Positions 1-5,640 of a stretch of DNA of 8,249 nt are shown here, piece after piece. Below the pieces are notes generated by a model. It was not told the origin of the DNA, searched no databases, and saw nothing but the letters and a program-made list of their open reading frames with translations. The position numbers and the translations under genes are program-made. Origin of the DNA: Helicobacteraceae bacterium (GTDB taxonomy: Bacteria; Campylobacterota; Campylobacteria; Campylobacterales; Sulfurimonadaceae); NCBI GenBank assembly GCA_027056525.1, contig JALUKO010000262.1:1-8249 (forward strand). The letters are read 5' to 3'. How positions within the stretch are numbered: position 1 is the first letter of the stretch; every line of letters begins with the position of its first letter.

Positions 1-316
1 TGTATGTCGCCTCTTCATCCGTATCCATATCTGTCATAACCACAGTTGAGCCAAAACTGATCTTTGAGTGCTCAAGCTCACTTGGATCTACTATCTGTGC
101 ATTTCCAAGAATTTCAGCAAGTTCTGCCAAACGGTTATCTATGTTTTTTTGTTGCTCTTTTGCTGCATGATACTCTGCATTTTCTTTCAGATCTCCATGT
201 TCGAGAGCTTCCTCAATAGCCTTAACAACACCGGGACGCTTTATCTCTTTTAAGTCTTTCACTTCGGCTTGCAGTTTCTCATAGCCAAAGAGTGTCATTG
301 GTTCAACTTTTTGCAT
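1..316 (-). CDS. greA: Transcription elongation factor GreA (partial, 3' end outside window)
   Basis: GreA binds in the secondary channel of RNA polymerase and stimulates cleavage of backtracked transcripts, rescuing stalled elongation complexes in the cytoplasm. The visible 105 residues match the GreA N-terminus closely: MTLFGYEKL near the start, then the coiled-coil tip region with EHGDLKENAEYHAAKEQQ at about residues 39-56, which holds the acidic residues used in cleavage. The start of the C-terminal FKBP-like domain follows (FGSTVVMTDMDTDEEATY). The family is about 160 residues, so roughly the last third lies beyond the left edge. The ATG at 316 was chosen because an AAGAGA ribosome site sits seven bases upstream (324-329) and because the short stretch before MTL is normal for the family; an internal ATG at 298 is the alternative. 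The gene is divergent from the diguanylate cyclase gene. Identity is near certain. Confidence 0.96.
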   Translation of the reverse strand, partial: MQKVEPMTLFGYEKLQAEVKDLKEIKRPGVVKAIEEALEHGDLKENAEYHAAKEQQKNIDNRLAELAEILGNAQIVDPSELEHSKISFGSTVVMTDMDTDEEATY

Positions 317-353
317 AGTATATTCTCTTTTATTAAAATTTTAAATCTAAGAG

Positions 354-362
354 ATTATATCA
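354..362 (-). promoter_or_regulatory. Probable greA promoter, extended -10 (TGATATAAT)
   Basis: On the minus strand a perfect TATAAT (354-359) is preceded by TGA, giving an extended -10 element, 38 bases upstream of the greA start codon. There is no good -35 hexamer, but the upstream sequence is T-rich, as is usual for the housekeeping sigma factor in Campylobacterota. This is read from sequence only; no start site is known. Confidence 0.6.
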
Positions 363-401
363 AATTTTTTTACAATGGAGCAGTTTTTTATCTCTATAAG
401 C

Positions 402-429
402 TTTACCTATTTTGATATTTAGCTATAAT
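402..429 (+). promoter_or_regulatory. Probable promoter of the diguanylate cyclase gene
   Basis: A perfect TATAAT lies at 424-429 on the plus strand, 33 bases before the TTG start at 463. A partial -35 match, TTTACC at 402-407, is 16 bases further upstream. The 146-base gap between greA and the cyclase gene therefore carries two back-to-back promoters whose -10 boxes are about 65 bases apart. Confidence 0.6.
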
Positions 430-462
430 ATTTCTTTTTATTACTACGTTTAAGGTTTTACT

Positions 463-2115
463 TTGTCAGAAACAAAAAAAAATAGCGGACTCCATAAAAC
501 AAATATTTTTAAACCTCTTTTGCTTACAGCAGCCATTATGATCGCTGTTTTAGCTATTTATATACCCTATATAACCGACAAGAACTCTATTAAGACTATT
601 ACAGAGCACAGTCTCAATGCAGTAAAACAGATCAAACTCACCAGAGCTTACTATGTGGATAGTGTTGTAAAAGATATTAAAGAGTTTGCCCCAAATATAA
701 AATTCAGCTATCAACATGAGGGGATCAACGGTGTCATTCCACTTCCAACAACCGTGATTCATGATCTTAGTGGTATCTTTAGTGAAAAAACAGGGATAAA
801 ATACAATCTATACAGTGAATTTCCTTTTAAAAACAGAGCAGACAGGAAGCTCACAAAGTTTCAAAAAGAAGCTCTCTACTATACCAAAAAAAGTCCTGAC
901 GGCATTTATGTTAAACGCGATGTGATGCATGGTGAACCTGTCTTGCGTGTTGCTGTCACTGACTTTATGACCTCTCAAGCATGTGTAAACTGCCATAATT
1001 CACATCCTGACAGAACATGGGAGATGGGAAAATGGAAACTTGGTGACAAAAGGGGTGTTTTAGAAGTGATCACTCCTATCAAAAAGGAAATTGCCGCCAA
1101 CAACATCGTAAAGTACTCTATTTTAGCACTTATCGTTTTCATGATACTTCTACTTCTTTGGTATTATTCTTATGTCTTTATTAAACGTGAAAGTGAGCTC
1201 TTTCAGACTATAGGCTCAACAAAAAAAGCCCTCAAACATGAAAAAAAGATCTCAACAACAAATGAAGCTCTTTTAGAAGAGTACAAAAAAGCGATCGATC
1301 TCTCTGCCATTGTATCCAAGACCAGTCTTGATGGAACAATCACCTATGTCAATGATGAGTTTTGTAAAACAAGTCAATACAGTGAAGAAGAGCTTCTTGG
1401 AAACAACCATAGAATACTCAAACACCCGGATCAAGACCCTGCTGAGTACAAAAAACTGTGGAAAACACTCTTTTCAAAACAAGTCTATAGAGGAACATTG
1501 AAAAATCTCTCAAAAGGTGGCAACACTTACTATGTAGATGCCACAATTGTGCCTATATTGGATACGGAAGGTGAGATTTTAGAATTTTTGGCTATCCGCT
1601 ACGATGTAACCAACCATATTCAAGCCATTATCTATGCTTATACAGATACGCTTACAGGTGTCAGTAACAGAAACAAATTTGAAGAGGTTTTTGCGTATGA
1701 ACTCAAACAGACCCTACGCTACAAAAACTCTTTAAGTCTTGCAATTGTAGATATAGACCACTTTAAAAAATTTAATGATGAATTTGGTCATCTTGTAGGT
1801 GATGAAGTACTTATACTCTTAGCAAACACTGTTAAAAAAAGTGTACGCAAAACCGATCTGTTTGCGAGATGGGGAGGAGAGGAGTTTGTACTTTTATTTG
1901 TCAATACCAATCTTGAAAACAGTATGATAGCTTTAGAAAAATTTAGAGTAATTATTGAAGAGATGCATCATGACAAAGCCGGTAAAATCACTGCAAGTTT
2001 TGGAGTTACCGAGTACAAAGCAAATGACACGCTCGCCTCTATGCTTGAGCGAGCAGACAAAGCGCTCTATCAAGCAAAAGAAGATGGTAGAAACTGTATT
2101 AGAAGTTTAATCTAA
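463..2115 (+). CDS. Membrane diguanylate cyclase with periplasmic Tll0287-like c-heme domain, PAS and GGDEF domains
   Basis: Predicted to make the second messenger cyclic di-GMP from two GTP in response to a periplasmic signal. Order of parts: membrane helix (residues about 17-36); periplasmic Tll0287-like (DUF3365) domain (about 45-208) with one c-type heme motif, CVNCH at 174-178; second membrane helix (about 216-240); a charged linker likely to be coiled coil (about 242-276); a PAS domain (about 278-384); and a C-terminal GGDEF domain (about 390-550). The active-site signature is GGEEF (471-475), an active variant, and the inhibitory I-site RKTD (462-465) lies five residues before it, so product inhibition is likely. 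There is no EAL domain. The start is TTG at 463, supported by TAAGG eight bases upstream and by the absence of a nearby ATG; helix 1 begins soon after. It is the only plus-strand gene. The heme suggests redox, NO or ligand sensing, but the signal itself is not visible. Confidence 0.93.
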   Translation: MSETKKNSGLHKTNIFKPLLLTAAIMIAVLAIYIPYITDKNSIKTITEHSLNAVKQIKLTRAYYVDSVVKDIKEFAPNIKFSYQHEGINGVIPLPTTVIHDLSGIFSEKTGIKYNLYSEFPFKNRADRKLTKFQKEALYYTKKSPDGIYVKRDVMHGEPVLRVAVTDFMTSQACVNCHNSHPDRTWEMGKWKLGDKRGVLEVITPIKKEIAANNIVKYSILALIVFMILLLLWYYSYVFIKRESELFQTIGSTKKALKHEKKISTTNEALLEEYKKAIDLSAIVSKTSLDGTITYVNDEFCKTSQYSEEELLGNNHRILKHPDQDPAEYKKLWKTLFSKQVYRGTLKNLSKGGNTYYVDATIVPILDTEGEILEFLAIRYDVTNHIQAIIYAYTDTLTGVSNRNKFEEVFAYELKQTLRYKNSLSLAIVDIDHFKKFNDEFGHLVGDEVLILLANTVKKSVRKTDLFARWGGEEFVLLFVNTNLENSMIALEKFRVIIEEMHHDKAGKITASFGVTEYKANDTLASMLERADKALYQAKEDGRNCIRSLI

Positions 2116-2119
2116 AAGC

Positions 2120-2386
2120 TTACTCTTTTTCTTTCACACTCTTTGTCATAGAGGAGAGATTGAATTCTATGAATTCTTTTTTGCACTCTATAAACAGATC
2201 ACACTTTTTTTTGTTTATGCAAATGGCGTCTTTAACATCTTGTAAAAGTTCTATTTTTTCATCTGTTTTTGGATCATAAGCTATAAGCGTTTCATTTTCA
2301 ATCAAAAACAGCCTTCCACCTCCACAACCATCTCCTACGATCCCTTCACAGATCAGTTTTTCATCTATATCAAAACCATGAATCAT
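2120..2386 (-). CDS. Small hypothetical protein, last gene of the surE operon
   Basis: Unrecognised soluble protein of 88 residues with no signal peptide or membrane helix. It has a glycine/cysteine-rich stretch near the N-terminus (EGIVGDGCGGGRLF), an alternating strand pattern suggesting a small beta-rich fold, four further cysteines or cysteine-like positions in the second half (ICINKKKCDLFIEC), and a charged lysine/glutamate tail. The frame is open back to an ATG at 2407, but the ATG at 2386 is preferred because a strong AGGAG (2394-2398) sits seven bases before it, whereas the 2407 ATG has no usable ribosome site. It overlaps the preceding membrane protein gene by 17 bases, so translational coupling is likely. 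Its stop is four bases from the stop of the convergent cyclase gene, with no terminator hairpin seen between them. Function unknown; existence as a gene is supported by the ribosome site and the overlap. Confidence 0.7.
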   Translation of the reverse strand: MIHGFDIDEKLICEGIVGDGCGGGRLFLIENETLIAYDPKTDEKIELLQDVKDAICINKKKCDLFIECKKEFIEFNLSSMTKSVKEKE

Positions 2387-2753
2387 CCAAACACTCCTCT
2401 TTTGCATCTTTTATATACTCATCTAGCTCTTTGGCATTGTTTTGTTTTAGTGCTAAATATGTCAGGTAACTGTACTCTTTAAACATCGCTTTTTTTATAC
2501 ACTTGCATAAAGTTTCATTATTGTCCTGTGTACATTGAGCAACAATTTTTTCTTTGTCGTTTTCATCCCACGTAATATAACTATTGTAAAACGGGATAGC
2601 TGTCCATATAAAAAATCCCAAAGTCAACACTATATTTGTCAAATACTCTTTTTTCTTTGTTTGTATATATTTTTTTACATCGAACCACATCAAAATCAAG
2701 AAAATAATCTCCAAAGAGATTATAAACCAATCACTATCCATAAAATCGAACAC
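2370..2753 (-). CDS. Hypothetical two-helix membrane protein with a cysteine-bearing C-terminal domain
   Basis: Unrecognised protein of 127 residues. Two hydrophobic segments (about 10-25 and 40-58) flank a lysine-rich loop (VKKYIQTKKKEY), which by the positive-inside rule is cytoplasmic. That places both termini in the periplasm, including a 65-residue C-terminal domain with cysteines at 74, 83, 85 and 121. These could form disulfides or bind a metal; there is no CxxCH heme motif. The start is GTG at 2753: AAGGGAG (2758-2764), which overlaps the stop of tcdA, is four bases upstream, while the in-frame ATG at 2741 is too far from it. The gene is nine bases after tcdA and overlaps the next gene by 17, so it belongs to the surE operon. 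Nothing in it points to a role in nucleotide or tRNA metabolism, so the linkage may only reflect shared transcription. Confidence 0.75.
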   Translation of the reverse strand: MFDFMDSDWFIISLEIIFLILMWFDVKKYIQTKKKEYLTNIVLTLGFFIWTAIPFYNSYITWDENDKEKIVAQCTQDNNETLCKCIKKAMFKEYSYLTYLALKQNNAKELDEYIKDAKEECLDDSWF

Positions 2754-2762
2754 ACAGCTCCC

Positions 2763-3398
2763 TTATTTTGTTATTTTTTTAATTGCCTCAGCACACATTG
2801 TAAGACCAAAGGTGGCGGTCACACCCATAAAACTGCCCTTCTCTTTTACTTTTGCCTCTTCTGAGGAAAAGATCACGGTATATTTTTTCTTAAAACCGCT
2901 CTTTCTCAGCTCATACCTTATTTTTGATCCAAACCTGTCACCATATGTTTTCCAAATATCACCAACTTGTACCTTTGTAGGGTCTAAGCGTTTTGCCGAG
3001 CCAAAAGAAGATATGAGTTTTTTATGGCACTTCTTTGCAAGTGCCAACTTTGCTTTGGTATCATCAATAGCATCTAAAACAAGATCGTACGGCGAGAAGT
3101 CAAAACTCTCAACCCATGCCTCATCTATACGGACATTGATCGTCTTGAGATCAGGATAGTGCTTTTTCAGTGCTTGAACTTTCACTTCACCCTCATGAAG
3201 TTCAGACCACATCTGACGATTTTGATTGCTTGCGTCATAGGTGTCAAAATCAACTATGGTTATATCTGAAATGCCGCTTCTTATCATACAATCAAGACAG
3301 AAACTTCCAACACCGCCAACTCCCAAAAGCAGTATTTTAGTATCTTGCAGTTTTGCAAAATCATCTTTGAGTATCAGTTGTATACGTTGATATTTCAT
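2763..3398 (-). CDS. tcdA: tRNA threonylcarbamoyladenosine dehydratase (ThiF/E1-like family), compact form
   Basis: TcdA activates t6A at position 37 of ANN-decoding tRNAs with ATP and cyclises it to ct6A in the cytoplasm. The 211-residue protein shows the E1-like Rossmann fold: GVGGVGS nucleotide-binding loop (26-32), acidic residues after strand 2 (IVDFD), the NQNRQ motif (58-62) with the ATP-contacting Arg, and DAIDD (109-113). Family-specific stretches follow, such as DPTKVQVGDI and a C-terminal GVTATFGL. It is shorter than the E. coli protein (about 268), mainly because the segment between VIFSSEEA and GSFMGVTATFG is reduced. The start is ATG at 3398, overlapping the surE stop as ATGA and placed five bases after AGGAG; the in-frame GTG at 3404 abuts that ribosome site and is unlikely. 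The ThiF/MoeB alternatives are less likely, given the TcdA-like C-terminal half and the lack of a zinc-binding CxxC pair. Confidence 0.85.
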   Translation of the reverse strand: MKYQRIQLILKDDFAKLQDTKILLLGVGGVGSFCLDCMIRSGISDITIVDFDTYDASNQNRQMWSELHEGEVKVQALKKHYPDLKTINVRIDEAWVESFDFSPYDLVLDAIDDTKAKLALAKKCHKKLISSFGSAKRLDPTKVQVGDIWKTYGDRFGSKIRYELRKSGFKKKYTVIFSSEEAKVKEKGSFMGVTATFGLTMCAEAIKKITK

Positions 3399-4171
3399 AG
3401 CCACTCCTGTAGCTTTGACATACTTTTATATGCACTCATATCTAAGTGCACGGGAGTTACTGAAATAAACCCTGATTCTATCGCTTCATAATCACTTAAA
3501 CCTTTTTGCCCCTCTCTTGGACGAAATGCCAAAGGGTGCAGTCCAAGCCAATAGTGCTCTTCTCCACGTGGGTTTCTATGCACATGGGAATCATTCGCAT
3601 AGAACCGATACCCTGCATAGGTCACTTTCATTTTTGCTTCTTGAACTTCTGGAGGTATGTTAATATTTAAAAACTCTCTATGAGGAAGAGGAAAGGTACC
3701 GTCTTTTATTTTTAGTACGATCTCTTTAATTGTTTTGGATGCCAAAGAAAAATCTCCATCGGGGTTGGTAAAATCCATAACTTGAGAAATTGCAATAGAT
3801 GGGATATCATGTAGCACACCCTCCATTGCTCCCGCTGCCGTTCCTGAGTATGTAATATCTTCACCCATATTGGAACCTCGGTTTATACCGCTGACAAGCA
3901 GATCCGGTTTACTATCACCAAATAAGGAACTCAAAGACAAATAAACACAATCACTCGGTGTTCCATCATCAAGCTTATAAAAATCATCATCAACACTTAC
4001 AAATCGAAGTGGACGAACAAGGGTCAAAGAGTGCCCACAGGCAGATTTTTCATTGGCAGGTGCAACAACGACTACACGCACATCTTCCAGCTGCCTTAAA
4101 GCTTCTACTAAACTTAACAGCCCCTTAGCTTCATAGCCATCGTCATTTGTTACTAAAATTGTATAACTCAA
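3395..4171 (-). CDS. surE: 5'/3'-nucleotidase SurE
   Basis: SurE is a metal-dependent phosphatase that removes phosphate from nucleoside 5'- and 3'-monophosphates, and in some species from short polyphosphate, in the cytoplasm; it is linked to stationary-phase survival. The 258-residue length is normal for the family. The metal site is intact: NDDG at 9-12 (Asp10, Asp11), Ser43 in the SACGHS motif (43-48) and Asn97 in SGINRG (94-99), followed by the family signature NMGEDITYSGTAAGAMEG (101-118). The start is TTG at 4171, giving MSYTILVTNDDG; AAGGA (4178-4182) lies six bases upstream and there is no ATG before the conserved core. It is the first gene of a four-gene operon, with a four-base ATGA overlap into tcdA, and has its own probable promoter just upstream. 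Confidence 0.96.
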   Translation of the reverse strand: MSYTILVTNDDGYEAKGLLSLVEALRQLEDVRVVVVAPANEKSACGHSLTLVRPLRFVSVDDDFYKLDDGTPSDCVYLSLSSLFGDSKPDLLVSGINRGSNMGEDITYSGTAAGAMEGVLHDIPSIAISQVMDFTNPDGDFSLASKTIKEIVLKIKDGTFPLPHREFLNINIPPEVQEAKMKVTYAGYRFYANDSHVHRNPRGEEHYWLGLHPLAFRPREGQKGLSDYEAIESGFISVTPVHLDMSAYKSMSKLQEWL

Positions 4172-4219
4172 ATATTGTCCTTACCCTTATGGGAGTACTT
4201 TTTTAGATTTTAGAAGTGT

Positions 4220-4228
4220 ATTTTAGCA
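4220..4228 (-). promoter_or_regulatory. Probable surE operon promoter, extended -10 (TGCTAAAAT)
   Basis: Minus-strand TAAAAT (4220-4225) preceded by TGC gives an extended -10 element 48 bases before the surE TTG start. No -35 match is seen. Twelve bases upstream lies an eight-T run (4238-4245) that is also the tail of the preceding terminator. Assigned from motif and position only. Confidence 0.5.
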
Positions 4229-4237
4229 TTAATGTTT

Positions 4238-4260
4238 AAAAAAAAGGTGACTTGACGCCT
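4238..4260 (-). terminator. Intrinsic terminator after the diheme cytochrome c gene
   Basis: Read on the minus strand, AGGCGTC and GTCACCT form a seven-pair stem with one A/C mismatch and a very short AA loop, followed at once by a run of eight T (the T of the last pair included). It lies 33 bases after the cytochrome stop codon. Between that stop and this hairpin is a second small inverted repeat, ATACTT/AAGTAT (4264-4278, loop of three), without its own T run. Confidence 0.72.
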
Positions 4261-4292
4261 AAGATACTTTTGAAGTATTCAAATAGCCTGAT

Positions 4293-5000
4293 CTACTCTT
4301 TGATTTGAACGATCTTTTCTTTGACATATTTCGCAACTGATTTCAATTTGATGTCGTTATACTTCTTTTTCCAAGTCGGCATGTCATCTTTATACGTTCC
4401 CCAATAATGACCGCCAAATTTTGCATAAAGAAATATTTGCTCTTGCGTTAAAAGTGTTCTGGTTAAATTATATGGATATATAAAAATGTTTGAAGATTTC
4501 GATTTTTCTACATATTCACTTTTACCGTTTCCTGTTATACCGTGACACAAACTACAGTTCCTTTTAAAGATCTTTTCTCCAACTTTTAACATGTTCTTTT
4601 TATCGTTTTGTGTAACTTTTTGAGATTCATCCAAAAGCTTCTGCACTCTTTCATCCCTGTTTGCATTAAACTCTTTAGCGATAAAATATGCCACAGCTTC
4701 TATTTGCTCCTTATCATACACATACTTCCAAGCGGGCATAATATCTGCGTGAGCTCCCCAGTAGTGAGCCCCTTCTGATATGATTTTAACAGACTGCTCC
4801 TGCGTTAAAATAGTTTTGCTCAACTTTCTTGGTTTTACAACTAGTTGCATATTGGGATTTGTATTGCCGTCAACTCCATGACAACTAATACAAGTCTCCT
4901 CATAAACAGCTTTTCCTATCCTATAGCGTTCATCTTCTTTATGTGAAGATCCATATAAAGACAAAGATACTAAAACCAAAGTGCCTATTACTCTTTTCAT
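4293..5000 (-). CDS. Periplasmic diheme cytochrome c of two repeated class I-like halves
   Basis: Predicted periplasmic electron carrier of 235 residues. An N-terminal signal peptide (MKRVIGTLVLVSLSLYGSS) is followed by two similar monoheme domains. Domain 1 has heme motif CISCH (37-41) and a probable axial Met88 in HADIMPAW; domain 2 has CSLCH (149-153) and Met207 in KDDMPTW. Both halves share the pattern LTQEQ, then G-(A/G)-HYWG, then MP(A/T)W, so the gene arose by internal duplication; a charged linker joins them at about 112-138. Start is ATG at 5000 with AAGGTGA just upstream. The ATG overlaps (ATGA) the stop of a decayed cytochrome c frame, so the two were once one operon. A terminator follows. 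Its nearness to a cytochrome c peroxidase and a cupredoxin suggests a shared electron pathway, but the physiological partner cannot be read from sequence. Fold assignment is firm, the specific role is not. Confidence 0.9.
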   Translation of the reverse strand: MKRVIGTLVLVSLSLYGSSHKEDERYRIGKAVYEETCISCHGVDGNTNPNMQLVVKPRKLSKTILTQEQSVKIISEGAHYWGAHADIMPAWKYVYDKEQIEAVAYFIAKEFNANRDERVQKLLDESQKVTQNDKKNMLKVGEKIFKRNCSLCHGITGNGKSEYVEKSKSSNIFIYPYNLTRTLLTQEQIFLYAKFGGHYWGTYKDDMPTWKKKYNDIKLKSVAKYVKEKIVQIKE

Positions 5001-5196
5001 TGTTCACCTTTTCTTAATTTTTCGTTGATATATCTGATAACAGATTTGATGGTATAGTCATCATACTTAGGTGACCAACCTGACCTAGCCTCTTTTTTTA
5101 TGGAGATTTTGTGGTTTTACAATAAGGTATCATTTATCATTGTATTTGTGCTTCTCCCTCTTCTCCATGAGAAGAGACACAAGTTTGCAGATAAAG
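4997..5196 (-). pseudogene. Decayed cytochrome c gene, paralog of the downstream diheme cytochrome
   Basis: Two frames on the minus strand together recall a monoheme cytochrome c. The upstream piece (5196 down to 5137) reads LYLQTCVSSHGEEGEAQIQ then stop; it aligns with TCISCHGVDGN of the downstream gene, but the second heme cysteine has become serine (CVSSH for CxxCH). The downstream piece, in another frame (5116 down to 4997), reads RSGWSPKYDDYTIKSVIRY followed by INEKLRKGEQ and stop; it aligns with the C-terminal helix of the diheme cytochrome (TWKKKYNDIKLKSVAKYVKEK). The axial Met-Pro is absent. The distance from heme motif to stop is about 62 codons against 75-87 in the intact domains, so a deletion as well as a frameshift is implied. 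No start codon or signal peptide remains. Its stop overlaps the ATG of the intact gene. The C-terminal match is strong; the heme-motif match is shorter. Confidence 0.62.
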
Positions 5197-5287
5197 TTAG
5201 TCTTGATTTTAAACTTTGTTGTATCGGCAAAGAGAACTATAAACTGTATTAAAAATATAAAAAAATTTCACGAGCACTCCTGCAGTG

Positions 5288-5310
5288 AAAAAGGATGAAC
5301 TAAGCATCCT
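5288..5310 (-). terminator. Intrinsic terminator after the cupredoxin gene
   Basis: On the minus strand AGGATG and CATCCT form a perfect six-pair stem around a seven-base loop, followed by a run of five T (counting the T of the last pair). It starts nine bases after the cupredoxin stop and closes the peroxidase-cupredoxin unit. The bases from here to about 5197 hold no gene that I can see, only AT-rich sequence with a possible weak minus-strand -10 (TATAGT, 5236-5241) that could serve the cytochrome genes. Confidence 0.75.
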
Positions 5311-5319
5311 ACTTATTGT

Positions 5320-5625
5320 TTATTTGGCGGTAACTTCCAAAAGCATATTTGGATGGATCGCACACTCTACACTAAATGTTCCGGCTGCCTTTATAGTCAC
5401 ACTTGCATTTGTGCCTGGAGATTGCATCCCGATATCAAATTCATTTGCTTCATCATCAGTGTATGCATTGTGTGCAAATGGGTCAGAATTTTTAAATGTC
5501 AGTGTATCCCCTACTGCCACAGTGATCTCGTGAGGAATAAAGGTCTTCCCTTTTTGATCTATAACATGATCTGCACTAAAAAGCGTACTCACTGCTAAAA
5601 CGGCAACTAATAATATTTTCTTCAT
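5320..5625 (-). CDS. Periplasmic cupredoxin (plastocyanin-like type 1 copper protein)
   Basis: Small blue-copper electron carrier of 101 residues. A signal peptide (MKKILLVAVLAVSTLFSA, about 1-18) leaves a mature domain of about 83 residues with the cupredoxin beta pattern: IPHEITVAVGDTLTFKN, then the first copper histidine in FAHNAY (His52). The C-terminal ligand loop is CAIHPNM (Cys88, His91, Met94), so all four type 1 copper ligands are present. The short C-x2-H-x2-M loop resembles plastocyanin/amicyanin-like carriers, some of which are named methylamine utilisation protein in databases. Start is ATG at 5625 with AGGAG (5633-5637) seven bases upstream. It begins 15 bases after the peroxidase stop and is followed by a terminator, so the two genes form one transcript and the protein is a natural candidate electron donor to the peroxidase. 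That pairing is an inference. Confidence 0.92.
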   Translation of the reverse strand: MKKILLVAVLAVSTLFSADHVIDQKGKTFIPHEITVAVGDTLTFKNSDPFAHNAYTDDEANEFDIGMQSPGTNASVTIKAAGTFSVECAIHPNMLLEVTAK

Positions 5626-5640
5626 TGTATCTCTCCTTTA

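Noticed and set aside
68..253. Plus-strand open frame opposite greA
   Set aside because: It lies wholly inside the antisense of greA, whose protein match is unmistakable, and has no ribosome site or recognisable protein.
2535..3159. Two overlapping plus-strand open frames of 109 and 115 codons
   Set aside because: They are antisense to tcdA and the small membrane protein gene, both of which have proper starts and, for tcdA, clear family motifs.
4183..4195. CCC-TTAT-GGG inverted repeat upstream of surE
   Set aside because: Only three pairs with no T run; too weak to call an operator or attenuator.
5020..5045. FNR/CRP-like TTGAT ... GATAA sequence near the cytochrome gene
   Set aside because: The spacing and second half-site do not match the TTGAT-N4-ATCAA consensus, and it lies inside the pseudogene coding remnant.
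5285..5598. Plus-strand open frames overlapping the cupredoxin
   Set aside because: Antisense to a gene with a signal peptide and all copper ligands; no ribosome site.
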